Assembly (NCBI GenBank): GCA_030550535.1 | Contig: JAUQPF010000040.1 | Coordinates: 1 to 50,329 of the forward strand | DNA: 50,329 nt | Origin: Candidatus Bipolaricaulota bacterium | Lineage (GTDB): Bacteria; Bipolaricaulota; Bipolaricaulia; Bipolaricaulales; Bipolaricaulaceae | Reading direction: 5' to 3' | Shown here: positions 24,526 through 32,821 of the stretch, in pieces | Layout of the letters: each line of letters opens with the position of its first letter | How positions within the stretch are numbered: position 1 is the first letter of the stretch | Program-made: the position numbers and the translations under genes | The notes under the pieces: generated by a model | What the model saw: the letters and a program-made list of their open reading frames with translations, nothing else | The model's database searches: none | What the model was told of the DNA's origin: nothing

Positions 24526-25377
24526 CTACTTCAGCCCCGTGCGGGCGATTCCCTGGATGAACTGTTTTTGGGCGAAGAGGAAGAGGAGGAGGATCGGCAC
24601 CATGGCCATGGTGGCTGCGGCCATGAGGAGATGGTGGAAGTCGCCCATCTCCATCTGCAAAAAGCGCAGCCCCACCGGCACGGTTCGTAGGTCCACCCGA
24701 TCCGTCATGACGATGACCCAGAGGAACGCGTTCCACGAGGCCACGAACTTGAGGAGCGCCACGGTGGCAATGCCCGGCCGCACCAGGGGCACGGCGATCT
24801 GGAACATGTAGCGAAGGCGCGAGCAGCCGTCGATGCGCGCGGAGTCCCAAAGCTCATCGGGGACGGTTTTGAAGAACTGCCGGAGGAGGAACATCCCGAA
24901 CACCCCGGCCGTCCAGGGGATGATGAGCACCTGGTACGTGTTGTACCAACCGATGCGGTTCACCAAGATGAACGTGGGCACAAGGAGCATCTGGCCGGGG
25001 ATCATGAGGGTCCCCAGGAGCAGGGCCAAGATCAGCCCACGCCCCAAAAACACCATCTTGGCCAGGGCGTAACCGGCGGGGATGCTGGTGGCCACGTCCC
25101 CCACGGTGGTGGCCACAGCGATGAAGAAGGAGTTGAAGAAGTAGCGGCCAAACGGGGCGGAGTTCCAGGCTTCCACGTAGTTCCCCCACACCACGGGGCT
25201 CGGGATCCATTGGGGCGGGATCCGCATCACCGCTGCCCGTTCCTTGAGCGAGGTGGTGATCATCCAAAAAAAGGGAAGAGCCGTGATGACCACGGTGAAA
25301 AGGAGCAGGGTATACATGGTCGAGGCCCACAGGGCCCGACGGACACGGTACACCGTTGTCCCCTTGACGCCGGACAT
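24526..25377 (-). CDS. ABC sugar-type transporter permease (MalG/UgpE-like)
   Basis: A 283-residue protein with six helices. The N terminus has the family pattern [25 protein letters not shown], the conserved [26 protein letters not shown], and an EAA-type loop [20 protein letters not shown]. It is the second permease of the importer and the first gene of the operon. The ATG at 25377 lies 10 bases downstream of a -10 box, which argues for this start over longer ones and for a leaderless or near-leaderless message. Confidence 0.92.
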   Translation of the reverse strand: MSGVKGTTVYRVRRALWASTMYTLLLFTVVITALPFFWMITTSLKERAAVMRIPPQWIPSPVVWGNYVEAWNSAPFGRYFFNSFFIAVATTVGDVATSIPAGYALAKMVFLGRGLILALLLGTLMIPGQMLLVPTFILVNRIGWYNTYQVLIIPWTAGVFGMFLLRQFFKTVPDELWDSARIDGCSRLRYMFQIAVPLVRPGIATVALLKFVASWNAFLWVIVMTDRVDLRTVPVGLRFLQMEMGDFHHLLMAAATMAMVPILLLFLFAQKQFIQGIARTGLK

Positions 25378-25387
25378 TGGGCATGGG

Positions 25388-25416
25388 ACTTTACCCAAGG
25401 TCCGCGCGGGGAACAA
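25388..25416 (-). promoter_or_regulatory. Promoter of ABC/nuclease/phosphatase operon
   Basis: On the minus strand TTGTTC (25411-25416), a 17-base spacer and TAAAGT (25388-25393) end 10 bases before the permease ATG. It is back to back with the tdk promoter. Confidence 0.6.
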
Positions 25417-25450
25417 GCTTACCTGCTAGCCCCAGAGCACCACGGGAGGC

Positions 25451-25456
25451 TAAAAT
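25451..25456 (+). promoter_or_regulatory. -10 box, probable leaderless promoter of tdk
   Basis: TAAAAT ending 9 bases before the tdk ATG, with no ribosome binding site between. No convincing -35 box. Confidence 0.5.
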
Positions 25457-25465
25457 GCGGGGACG

Positions 25466-26044
25466 ATGGGGGGTAGGCTGGAAGTCATCGCCGGTCCCAT
25501 GTTCGCGGGGAAGACCGAGGAGCTCTTGCGTCGGGTGGAGCGGGCGCGGATCGCTCGCAAAACCGTGCTCCTCTTCAAGCCCGAGATCGACGTGCGCTAC
25601 TCCGCCACCGAGGTGGTCACCCATAACGGAAGACGTCTCCCCTGCCGTCTCCTCCCGGTGTCCCTGGATCTTTCGGGGTTCAAAGAGCATCTCAGCCCCG
25701 AGGAGCTCGCGAGCGTGGAGGTCTTCGCCTTCGACGAAGCCCATTTCTTTGGGGCCTCGTTCCCCGAGATCTGCGAGGACCTCGTGGCCCAAGGGAAGAG
25801 GGTCATCGTGGCTGGGCTGGACCTGAACTTCCGGGCCGAGCCCTTCGGCCCCATCCCCGTGCTTTTGGCCCTGGCCGACGAGGTGGTGAAGCTCACGGCG
25901 GTGTGCACGGTGTGCGGCGCGCCGGCCACCCGCACCCAGCGCCTGGTGGGCGGGAAGCCCGCGCTGGCCGGACCCGAGGTCCTCCTCGGCGGCTTGGAGA
26001 TCTATGAGCCCCGCTGCCGCGAACACTTCGTGGCCCCCCGCTGA
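25466..26044 (+). CDS. tdk: Thymidine kinase (type II)
   Basis: A 192-residue enzyme that phosphorylates thymidine (and deoxyuridine) for salvage. The P-loop is GPMFAGKTEELLRR, Walker B is VFAFDEAHFF, and AGLDLNFRAEPFGP is the conserved substrate/lasso lead-in. The zinc-binding lasso contributes CTVCGAPATRTQR and a final C (RCREHF). Length is standard. It starts a plus-strand operon with an ABC importer and an SNase-like protein; the ATPase start codon lies inside its 3' end. Confidence 0.95.
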   Translation: MGGRLEVIAGPMFAGKTEELLRRVERARIARKTVLLFKPEIDVRYSATEVVTHNGRRLPCRLLPVSLDLSGFKEHLSPEELASVEVFAFDEAHFFGASFPEICEDLVAQGKRVIVAGLDLNFRAEPFGPIPVLLALADEVVKLTAVCTVCGAPATRTQRLVGGKPALAGPEVLLGGLEIYEPRCREHFVAPR

Positions 26045-26813
26045 GGGCGAAAGCTCCAAAAACGCTTTGGTGCTCCGCGAAATCCATGTGAGCTTTCCCC
26101 GTCCGGACGGCCCCTTCCCCGTCCTACGGGGTTTCTCCCTCGCCGTGGCCCTGGGGGAGGCCGTGGGCCTGGTCGGGCCTTCCGGCTGCGGGAAGACCAC
26201 GGTCTTGCGCGTGGCCGCCGGGCTCCTCAGGCCGGAGCGCGGCGAGGTGCGGGTGCGGGGAAAGCCCCCGCGGGGGCAGGTCGCTTACCTCCCCCAAGGG
26301 GACTCCCTTCTTCCCTGGCGCACCGCGCTCGGAAACGTCCTGGCCGCGTTGGAGGTGGATGGTCCCGTATCGCCGCAGGCGCGTAAGACCGCTTTAGAGC
26401 TCTTTTCCCGCTTCGGCCTCTCCGGGTTCGAGCGAAGTTTTCCCCGCGAGCTTTCGGGGGGGATGCGCCAGCGCGTGGCCCTCCTGCGCGCCTTTTTGGC
26501 CCGCCGGGAGCTCCTCCTTTTGGACGAGCCCCTGGGAGCCCTGGACGCCCTCACCCGCGCCGCGCTCCAGGATTGGCTCGCGGAGGCCCTGCGCTTCTTC
26601 CCCCGCACGGTGGTGTTGGTGACCCATGACGTGGAGGAGGCCCTCCTCCTCTGTGACCGGGTTTTGGTGTTGAGCCCGCGGCCTGCCCAGATCCTACGGG
26701 AAATCCGCCCGGCTACACCCAGACCGCGGCCGCGCGGCTCACCCGAGGTGCAAACCCTGCGGCTTCAGGTGCTTTCCGCCCTCGCCCAACAGGCCCATGG
26801 ACAAAGTGGCTAG
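26004..26813 (+). CDS. ABC transporter ATPase (SsuB/TauB/ThiZ-like)
   Basis: A protein of up to 269 residues. Walker A is GPSGCGKTT, the Q-loop is LPQGDSLLPWRTALGNV, the signature is LSGGMRQRVAL, Walker B is LLLDEPLGALDALTR and the H-loop is THDVEEAL. It energises the importer made with the next two genes, of the nitrate/sulfonate/taurine/thiamine-precursor class. The start is uncertain: ATG 26004 overlaps tdk by 41 bases, while TTG or GTG at about 26067-26070 would begin directly at the first beta strand. Confidence 0.92.
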   Translation: MSPAAANTSWPPAEGESSKNALVLREIHVSFPRPDGPFPVLRGFSLAVALGEAVGLVGPSGCGKTTVLRVAAGLLRPERGEVRVRGKPPRGQVAYLPQGDSLLPWRTALGNVLAALEVDGPVSPQARKTALELFSRFGLSGFERSFPRELSGGMRQRVALLRAFLARRELLLLDEPLGALDALTRAALQDWLAEALRFFPRTVVLVTHDVEEALLLCDRVLVLSPRPAQILREIRPATPRPRPRGSPEVQTLRLQVLSALAQQAHGQSG

Positions 26814-27540
26814 GCACGCGCAAGCCGCCCTCTTGGTGCTCGGACTCCTCGCCCTTTGGGAGGGGAGTTGTTGGCTTTTCCGCTTGCCTGTGTACGTTCT
26901 TCCCGCGCCCAGCCGGATTTTCACCACATTCATTCGGGATCTTCCCCTGCTTTTGGACCACGCGGCGGTCACCCTTTTGGAAGTGGCGTTGGGGCTGGGG
27001 ATCGGCGCGGCGGTGGGCATCGTTGTGGCCTTTTTGGCCTTCTACATCCGGCCCCTAGGGCAGGCCTTGACCCCCTTCCTCGTGGGAAGCCAGGTGGTGC
27101 CCATCTTCGCCGTGGCCCCCCTCCTGGTCCTTTGGTTCGGCTACGGGATCTGGCCGAAGGTGGCCGTGGCCGCCATGATCACCTTCTTCCCCTTGGCCAT
27201 CAACCTCCTCGATGGCCTGCGCTCCGTCCCCCTTGAGCTCCTGGAGTTTTTCCAGGCCTTGGGCGCGCGGGAAGGGAAGCTCCTGCGGTTGGTGCGCGTT
27301 CCCGCCGCCCTTCCGTTCTTGCTTTCTGGCCTTCGGGTCGGCGCCACCCTCGCCCTGGTGGGGGCCACGATCGGGGAATGGGTGGGGGCCAGCCGCGGCC
27401 TGGGCTACCTCATGATCCAGGCCAACGCCCGGTTGCGCATGGACCGGGTCTTCGCGGCCGTCCTCCTCCTCACCCTCCTTGGGGTTGGCCTCTTTGGGCT
27501 TCTAGGCGTCCTCGAGCGGCTTTTTCCCCGACGCCGCTAA
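26797..27540 (+). CDS. ABC transporter permease (SsuC/ThiX-like)
   Basis: A 247-residue protein of the binding-protein-dependent permease family with about six helices. It has the LPAPSRIFTTF opening seen in SsuC/TauC/ThiX proteins, QVVPIFAVAPLLVLWFGYG, and the EAA-type loop FQALGAREGKLLRLVRVPAALPFLLSGLRVG. It overlaps the ATPase gene by 17 bases. Confidence 0.92.
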   Translation: MDKVARHAQAALLVLGLLALWEGSCWLFRLPVYVLPAPSRIFTTFIRDLPLLLDHAAVTLLEVALGLGIGAAVGIVVAFLAFYIRPLGQALTPFLVGSQVVPIFAVAPLLVLWFGYGIWPKVAVAAMITFFPLAINLLDGLRSVPLELLEFFQALGAREGKLLRLVRVPAALPFLLSGLRVGATLALVGATIGEWVGASRGLGYLMIQANARLRMDRVFAAVLLLTLLGVGLFGLLGVLERLFPRRR

Positions 27541-27553
27541 AATTATTAACGCT

Positions 27554-28489
27554 ATGCGCACCTGGAAAGCCTTGGCCTTGGTTGCGCTCCTTGGGCTCAG
27601 CGGGCAGGCCTCCCTCCGCCTGATCCTGGACTTCTACCCCAACCCCAACCACGTTCCCCTTTACGTGGCTCAAGAGTTGGGGTTCTTCGCGGCGGAGGGA
27701 GTGGAGGTGGAGCTCCTTGTGCCCTCGGACCCCAGCGCGCCGGCCAAACTCGTGGCCGCGCGCGCCGTGGAGATGGGCTTGACCCCCCAGATGAACTTTC
27801 TCATCGCTGTGGACGAGGGCCTTCCCTTGGTGGCTGTGGCCGCCCTCATCGACGGGGCCTTGGGAGGCCTCCTCAGCCTGAAGGAGTATGGCGTCGCTCA
27901 GCTTGGGGATTTGCGGGGGAAACGCATCGGCTACTCCCTGGAGCCCCTGGAGCCCGTGCTTTGGCGGACCATGCTGGCCGTGGTGGGCGTGGCCCCCGGG
28001 GAGTACGAGCTCGTGTACACGGGCATGAGCACCGTGCCCGCGTTGCTCACCCGCGCGGTGGAGGCCATCGGGGCCTTTCGCAACTACGAGCCCCTGGCCG
28101 TTGCTCTTTTGGGGCACGATCCCGTGTTCTTCCCTCAGGAGGACTACGGCGTCCCCAACACGTACGAGCTCCTTTTCGTGGTCCACCCGGAGCTCCTCAG
28201 GGAGCGGGCGGAGGAGGTGCGGGCGGTGTTGCGGGCGGTGGCCCGCGGGCTCGCGTTCGTCCAGGAGAACCCTGAGGAAGCCTTTCGCCTCTTTGTCCGC
28301 GTCTTCCCTGAACTCGACGACGAGCTCAACCGTCGGAGCTTTGCGGTGACCCTCCCCCTTTACGCCCAGGGGCTCCGGCACGACGACCATCCCCGCTGGG
28401 AAGCCATGGTGGCCTTCCTTTTCCAGACGGGCATGATCCGCAAGGTTCTTCCCGCGGAGTTCCTCTACACCACCGCGGTGTTACCCTGA
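27554..28489 (+). CDS. ABC substrate-binding protein, NMT1/THI5-like (ThiY-type)
   Basis: A 311-residue exported protein with signal peptide (WKALALVALLGLSGQAS). The mature start LILDFYPNPNHVPLYVAQELGFF is the characteristic opening of ThiY-like proteins that bind pyrimidine precursors of thiamine, followed by VELLVPSDPSAPAKLVAA and MGLTPQMNFL. Related proteins bind riboflavin or other small heterocycles, so the ligand is inferred. No TPP riboswitch is visible upstream of the operon. A TAAAAT box 10 bases before the ATG might give extra transcription of this gene. Confidence 0.85.
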   Translation: MRTWKALALVALLGLSGQASLRLILDFYPNPNHVPLYVAQELGFFAAEGVEVELLVPSDPSAPAKLVAARAVEMGLTPQMNFLIAVDEGLPLVAVAALIDGALGGLLSLKEYGVAQLGDLRGKRIGYSLEPLEPVLWRTMLAVVGVAPGEYELVYTGMSTVPALLTRAVEAIGAFRNYEPLAVALLGHDPVFFPQEDYGVPNTYELLFVVHPELLRERAEEVRAVLRAVARGLAFVQENPEEAFRLFVRVFPELDDELNRRSFAVTLPLYAQGLRHDDHPRWEAMVAFLFQTGMIRKVLPAEFLYTTAVLP

Positions 28490-28547
28490 TCTGGCGGGAG
28501 CCCGAGCGAACGGCTACCCTTTGGGCCCCAGTGAAGAAGGAGGAAAC

Positions 28548-29330
28548 GTGAGGAAAACCCTGATTTTGACGATGCTGGCAGGCTTTCTGGCCTTCGGGGC
28601 GCCCTCGGTTCCAGCGCTCGTCACCCGGGTCTTGGACGGAGCCACGGTGGAGGTGCGCATCGAAAGCGTACCGGGACCGGCTCCCGCAGGAGTGCAACCG
28701 GGGAGCTTGGTCACGGTGCGCTACATCGGGGTGGGCCTCCCCCTTGCCCCCCAAGACGCGGAAAAGCTGCGGTCGCTGAACGCGCTGCTCGTGGAAGGGC
28801 GGAGGGTTTACCTCGAGTTCGAGGACAAAAAGACCTGGGAGGATGGGAAGCTTTGGGCCTACGTTTTTCTTGACGCTGACGGCCACCTCTTCGTGAACGC
28901 CGTCTTGATCGCCAGTCCCCTTGCGGGGTTCGTTCCCCTCCCGGGAGCGGAACGGTACAACGCCCTTTTGGCCTACGTGGACAGGGTACCTTTGGCTTCC
29001 CCCACCCTGGCCTGTCCGACCACGTACGCCTGGAACGAGGCCGGAAGATATGTGGGGACCACGGCCTGCGTGGAAGGACCCGTGGCGGGCGTGGGCACGA
29101 GCCGCGGCGGGGATGTCTTCCTGAACCTGGGGAAGCCTTACCCCGATCCGGGCCGGTTCACCCTGTTCATCCCCGCCCGCCACGTGGGCAAATTCGAAGC
29201 GGCTTTCGGCGCGCGCTTCTGGACGAACTTGGTTGGGGTGCGCGTCCGCGCCCTCGGGGAGATCCGCCTCTACCAAGGGGTTCCGGAGATCCTGCTTTCT
29301 GAGCCCGAAAACCTCGTCATCCTCCGCTGA
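28548..29330 (+). CDS. Exported SNase-fold-like protein with C-terminal OB domain, probably inactive
   Basis: A 260-residue exported protein (signal RKTLILTMLAGFLAFGAPSVPA). ALVTRVLDGATVEVRI and VTVRYIGVGLPL align with the first strands of staphylococcal nuclease, and residues about 165-260 (CVEGPVAGVGTSRGGDVFLN ... LYQGVPEILL) look like an OB fold. Where the active enzyme has the Arg-x-x-x-x-x-Asp-x-x-Glu segment, this protein has YIGVGLPLAP, and no second catalytic Arg is clear, so nuclease activity is doubtful. GAAGGAGGAAAC precedes the GTG at 28548. It resembles the nuclease at 21207-22019 in layout. It overlaps convergent gatB by 14 bases. Confidence 0.75.
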   Translation: MRKTLILTMLAGFLAFGAPSVPALVTRVLDGATVEVRIESVPGPAPAGVQPGSLVTVRYIGVGLPLAPQDAEKLRSLNALLVEGRRVYLEFEDKKTWEDGKLWAYVFLDADGHLFVNAVLIASPLAGFVPLPGAERYNALLAYVDRVPLASPTLACPTTYAWNEAGRYVGTTACVEGPVAGVGTSRGGDVFLNLGKPYPDPGRFTLFIPARHVGKFEAAFGARFWTNLVGVRVRALGEIRLYQGVPEILLSEPENLVILR

Positions 29331-30717
29331 GGAGGGTCTGGAGGACGTGGGCCAGGCGTTTGGGATCGGCCCGGCCCTGGGCCTTTCGCAGGGCCTGGCC
29401 CACGAGGAATCCCAAGGCCTGGGTGCGGCCCGCCCGGTAGTCGGCCACCGCCTGGGGGTTCTCCCGCAGGACCTCCTCCGCGAGCGCGCGCAGGGCCTCC
29501 TCGTCGCGCACGACGCCTCCCGCCGCGGAAAGGAGCACAGGAACGGAGGTCCTCTCAAGCACGGCCTTCTCCAGGATCTCCTTGGCCTGGGGGCGGGTGA
29601 TGCGGCCCTCCTCCACGGCGCGGATGAGGGCCACGAGGTCCGCCGCGGGCAGGGGGGGCTCGTCCCCGGTCCAGTACTGCCCCAGCTCCGCGAGGACCCA
29701 GCCGGCCGCCGCCTTGGGATTGGGAACAGCCCGAGCCACCTCCTCAAAATAATCGGCGCGCACAGGGTCCACAAGCAGTGCCTCCGCCTCGGAGGGGTTC
29801 AGGCCGAACGCCCGGATCCACCGCGCCTCCCGCTCCCAGGGGGGCTCGGGCATCGCCGCCTGGACTTGGGCTAACCACATGGCGTCCACCACAAGCGGCA
29901 CAAGGTCGGGATCGGGAAAGTACCGATAATCGTGGGCCTCCTCTTTGGTGCGCTGAAGGAGGAGCTCCTCCCGGCCCTCGTCCCAGCCGAAGGTCACCTG
30001 TTCCACGCGTTCCCCGCGGGAAAGGAGCGCGCGCTGGTGCTCGGCCGCGGCCTGGAGGGCCCGCTCCACCGCCTTGAAGGAGTTGAGGTTCTTGATCTCC
30101 GTCTTCGTGCCGGGCCGGCCGTCCACGCTCACGGAGATGTTCGCGTCGCAGCGAAGCTCGCCCTTCTCCATGTCCGCAGTGGAGACGCGGAGGTGCCGCA
30201 GGAGCGTGCGCAAGGCGCGCAGGAACTCTCGGGCCTCCTGGGGCGAGCGGAGGTCCGGCTCGGTCACGATCTCCACGAGGGGCACCCCGCAGCGGTTGAA
30301 ATCAATGAGCGTTCCTCGCTCCGTGTGGATGAGCTTGCCCGCGTCCTCCTCCAGGTGCAGCTCCCTTACGCGCACGGTCCTCTCCTGGCCGGCGAGGCGG
30401 AAGGTGAGGGCACCGCCCCGGGCCAGGGGGACCGCCCGCTGGGTGATCTGGTAGCCCTTGGGCAGGTCCGGATAGAAGTAGTTCTTGCGGTCGAACTGGG
30501 AGACCTCTTGGACCTCGGCGCCCAGGGCCAGGGCCACGCGCAACGCGAGCTCCACAGCCTTTTTGTTCAGAACGGGGAGGGCTCCAGGAAGTCCAAGACA
30601 AACCGGACAGGTGAGGGTGTTGGGCGGGGCCGCGAAGTAGTCGGCCCGGCAGGAACAAAAGAGCTTGGTGCGCGTGAGGAGTTGCACATGGATCTCCAAG
30701 CCGATGACGACGTCCAT
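29317..30717 (-). CDS. gatB: Aspartyl/glutamyl-tRNA amidotransferase subunit B
   Basis: A 466-residue kinase-like subunit of GatCAB, which converts misacylated Glu-tRNA-Gln and/or Asp-tRNA-Asn to the amide. The N-terminal signature is VIGLEIHVQLLTRTKLFCSC, with zinc ligands completed by CPVCLGLPG. Then come FDRKNYFYPDLPKGYQITQ, DFNRCGVPLVEIVTEPD and the C-terminal YqeY-like tail domain. Length is normal. gatA and gatC are not in the window. A TATACT box lies 8 bases upstream of the ATG. Confidence 0.96.
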   Translation of the reverse strand: MDVVIGLEIHVQLLTRTKLFCSCRADYFAAPPNTLTCPVCLGLPGALPVLNKKAVELALRVALALGAEVQEVSQFDRKNYFYPDLPKGYQITQRAVPLARGGALTFRLAGQERTVRVRELHLEEDAGKLIHTERGTLIDFNRCGVPLVEIVTEPDLRSPQEAREFLRALRTLLRHLRVSTADMEKGELRCDANISVSVDGRPGTKTEIKNLNSFKAVERALQAAAEHQRALLSRGERVEQVTFGWDEGREELLLQRTKEEAHDYRYFPDPDLVPLVVDAMWLAQVQAAMPEPPWEREARWIRAFGLNPSEAEALLVDPVRADYFEEVARAVPNPKAAAGWVLAELGQYWTGDEPPLPAADLVALIRAVEEGRITRPQAKEILEKAVLERTSVPVLLSAAGGVVRDEEALRALAEEVLRENPQAVADYRAGRTQALGFLVGQALRKAQGRADPKRLAHVLQTLLSGG

Positions 30718-30725
30718 GGCCCGCG

Positions 30726-30731
30726 AGTATA
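30726..30731 (-). promoter_or_regulatory. -10 box, probable leaderless promoter of gatB
   Basis: TATACT on the minus strand, 8 bases before the gatB ATG, with no ribosome binding site in between. It is divergent from and interleaved with the sufC promoter. Confidence 0.55.
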
Positions 30732-30736
30732 GCCGG

Positions 30737-30765
30737 TTGCGGTGAATCGGACCTTTGGGTACGAT
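30737..30765 (+). promoter_or_regulatory. Promoter of suf operon, probably leaderless
   Basis: TTGCGG (30737-30742), a 17-base spacer and TACGAT (30760-30765). The ATG of sufC is 8 bases downstream, so translation probably starts at the transcript 5' end. Confidence 0.6.
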
Positions 30766-30773
30766 TTTTGGTC

Positions 30774-31496
30774 ATGACCGCCCTGGCCGTGCGCGACCTC
30801 CATGTGCGCGTGGGGGACAAGGTTGTCCTCCAGGGGGTGGATCTGGAGCTCAGCTCCGGGGTCATCCATGCCCTTATGGGGCCTAACGGCTCGGGGAAGA
30901 GCACGTTGGCTTTGGCCCTGGCCGGACACCCTGCCTACGAGGTGGTGCGCGGCCAAGCCCTTCTGGACGGACAGGACCTCCTTTCCCTCCCCCCCCATGA
31001 ACGCGCCCGGGCCGGGCTGTTCGTGGCCTTTCAGCATCCCCCGGAGGTGGAAGGGGTGAAGCTGCGGGAGTTCCTTCGGCTGGCCTGTGCGGCCCGCGGC
31101 CAGGGATTCTGCGAGTTCCAAAAAGCCTTTCCCCAGGCGCTGGAACGCTTGCATCTCACGGAGTTCCGCGAGCGCGAGCTTCACGTGGGGTTCTCCGGAG
31201 GGGAGAAGAAGCGCGCCGAGCTCCTCCAGCTGTACCTCCTGCGCCCAAGGGTGGCCCTTCTGGATGAACCCGATTCCGGGGTGGATGTGGACGCCCTTCG
31301 GCTCATCGCCGAGGTTATCCGGGAGATGGCCGAAGCCGGAACCGCTGTTCTCATCATCACCCACTACCCCCGGCTTCTGGAGCATGTGCCCCCATCCAAG
31401 GTCTTCGTCCTCCTGGACGGGCGCATCGCCGGCTGGGGAGGCCCCGAGCTCGCGGAGAGGATCAGCAGGGAGGGATTCGAAGGGGTGCGACGATGA
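30774..31496 (+). CDS. sufC: Fe-S cluster assembly ATPase SufC
   Basis: A 240-residue soluble ABC ATPase that drives the SufB scaffold. Walker A is GPNGSGKSTLA, the Q-loop is FVAFQHPPEVEGV (typical of SufC), the signature is FSGGEKKRAELLQ, Walker B is VALLDEPDSGVD and the H-loop is ITHYPRLL. It is the first gene of sufC-sufB-sufS-sufU, with a four-base overlap to sufB. Confidence 0.96.
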   Translation: MTALAVRDLHVRVGDKVVLQGVDLELSSGVIHALMGPNGSGKSTLALALAGHPAYEVVRGQALLDGQDLLSLPPHERARAGLFVAFQHPPEVEGVKLREFLRLACAARGQGFCEFQKAFPQALERLHLTEFRERELHVGFSGGEKKRAELLQLYLLRPRVALLDEPDSGVDVDALRLIAEVIREMAEAGTAVLIITHYPRLLEHVPPSKVFVLLDGRIAGWGGPELAERISREGFEGVRR

Positions 31497-32821
31497 ACAG
31501 GGTGGCCGCTCGGCTTTCGAAAGCCTTCGTGGAGCAGCTCTCCTGGGAGAAGGACGAGCCCGCATGGATGCGGGAGCACCGGCTCCGGTGCTTGGAGATC
31601 TTCGAGCGCCTTCCCCTGCCGCGGTTTGGCCCAGACCTCTCCGCCTTGGACTTGGGGGACCTGACCTACTACGCCCGACCTGTGGCGCCGGTGGAACGCC
31701 TGGAGGACCTTCCGGAGGACATCCGCCGCACGTTCCAAGCCCTGGGTCTTCCGGAAGCGGAACAGCGCGCCCTCGGGGGCTTGCGGGCCCAGGTGGACTC
31801 CGAAGAGGTCTACCGCTCGCTCCTGCGGGAGCTCCGGGCCAAAGGCGTGATCTTCATGAGCATGGAGGAGGCCGTGCGGGAGTACCCCTGGGTCCAGGAG
31901 TACTTCATGAAGGTCATCCCCCCGGAGGACAACAAGTTTGCGGCCCTGCACGGCGCGGTGTGGAGCGGCGGCACGTTCATTTGGGTCCCCGAGGGGGTGG
32001 AAGTGGAGATCCCCCTTCAGGCCTACTACCGCATGCAGACGGAGGGGGTGGGACAGTTCGAACACACCCTCATCATCGCGGAACGCGGAAGCTCGCTCCA
32101 TTACATCGAGGGCTGCTCTGCCCCTCGCTACAGCCGCATGAGCCTCCATTCGGGGATGGTGGAGATCGTGGCCAAAGAGGGGGCGCGCGTGCGCTTCACC
32201 ACCATCCAGAACTGGTCCAAGAACGTGTACAACCTCAACAACAAGCGGGCCTGGGCCTATGCCGAGGCCCGAGTGGACTGGGTTTCCGGCTCGCTCGGCA
32301 GCCGGGTCACCATGCTTTATCCCACCACCGTGCTCCTGGGGCCCGGGGCCCGCACGGAAAACCTCTCCTTCACCTTCGCCCAAGAGGGGATGTGGCTGGA
32401 CACGGGGGCGCGGGCCATCCATCGCGCGCCGGAAACCTCCTCCCGGCTGGTTTCGCGCTCGGTGGTGCAGGGCCGGGCCACCAGCGTCTTCCGCGGGACC
32501 ATCCAGGTGGCCCCGGAGGCGCGCCGTGCCAAGGGCCACATGGAGTGCTCCACCCTCCTCCTCTCCCCGGAGGCGCGCACGGAGACGATCCCCATCATCC
32601 GCGCCGAGAACGAGGAGGTGGAGCTGGGCCACGAGGCCACCGTGGGCCGCGTTTCCCAGGAGCAGCTTTTCTACCTCATGTCCCGGGGGCTGGACGAGGC
32701 TCAGGCCCTAAGCCTCATCGTGAACGGCTTCGTCTCCCCCATCCTTCAGGAGATCCCCTGGGAGTACGCGCTGGAGCTGCGCAGGCTTTTGGAGATGAGC
32801 TTCGCGGAGGCTGTGGCGTGA
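31493..32821 (+). CDS. sufB: Fe-S cluster assembly scaffold protein SufB
   Basis: A 442-residue beta-helix scaffold on which Fe-S clusters are built. Family segments include VWSGGTFIWVPEGVEVEIPL, HYIEGCSAPRYS, NWSKNVYNLNNKRA and, near the C terminus, the conserved cysteine region MECSTLLLSPEARTETIP followed by EVELGHEATVGRVSQEQLFYL. No sufD follows, so SufB may act as a homodimer with SufC, as proposed for ancestral SUF systems. Overlaps sufC and sufS by four bases each. Confidence 0.96.
   Translation: MNRVAARLSKAFVEQLSWEKDEPAWMREHRLRCLEIFERLPLPRFGPDLSALDLGDLTYYARPVAPVERLEDLPEDIRRTFQALGLPEAEQRALGGLRAQVDSEEVYRSLLRELRAKGVIFMSMEEAVREYPWVQEYFMKVIPPEDNKFAALHGAVWSGGTFIWVPEGVEVEIPLQAYYRMQTEGVGQFEHTLIIAERGSSLHYIEGCSAPRYSRMSLHSGMVEIVAKEGARVRFTTIQNWSKNVYNLNNKRAWAYAEARVDWVSGSLGSRVTMLYPTTVLLGPGARTENLSFTFAQEGMWLDTGARAIHRAPETSSRLVSRSVVQGRATSVFRGTIQVAPEARRAKGHMECSTLLLSPEARTETIPIIRAENEEVELGHEATVGRVSQEQLFYLMSRGLDEAQALSLIVNGFVSPILQEIPWEYALELRRLLEMSFAEAVA

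Noticed and set aside
25377-25466. TPP riboswitch before the ThiXYZ-like operon
   Set aside because: The 88-base divergent gap holds two promoters and has no CTGAGA/ACCTGATCTGGG-type elements.
30041-30732. Plus-strand open frame opposite gatB
   Set aside because: Antisense to the highly conserved gatB N terminus with no independent start signal or domain.
31087-32817. Apparent 983-codon protein containing SufS with a long N-terminal extension
   Set aside because: The extra part is out-of-frame sufC/sufB sequence with low-complexity composition; the GTG at 32818 overlapping the sufB stop is a normal start.
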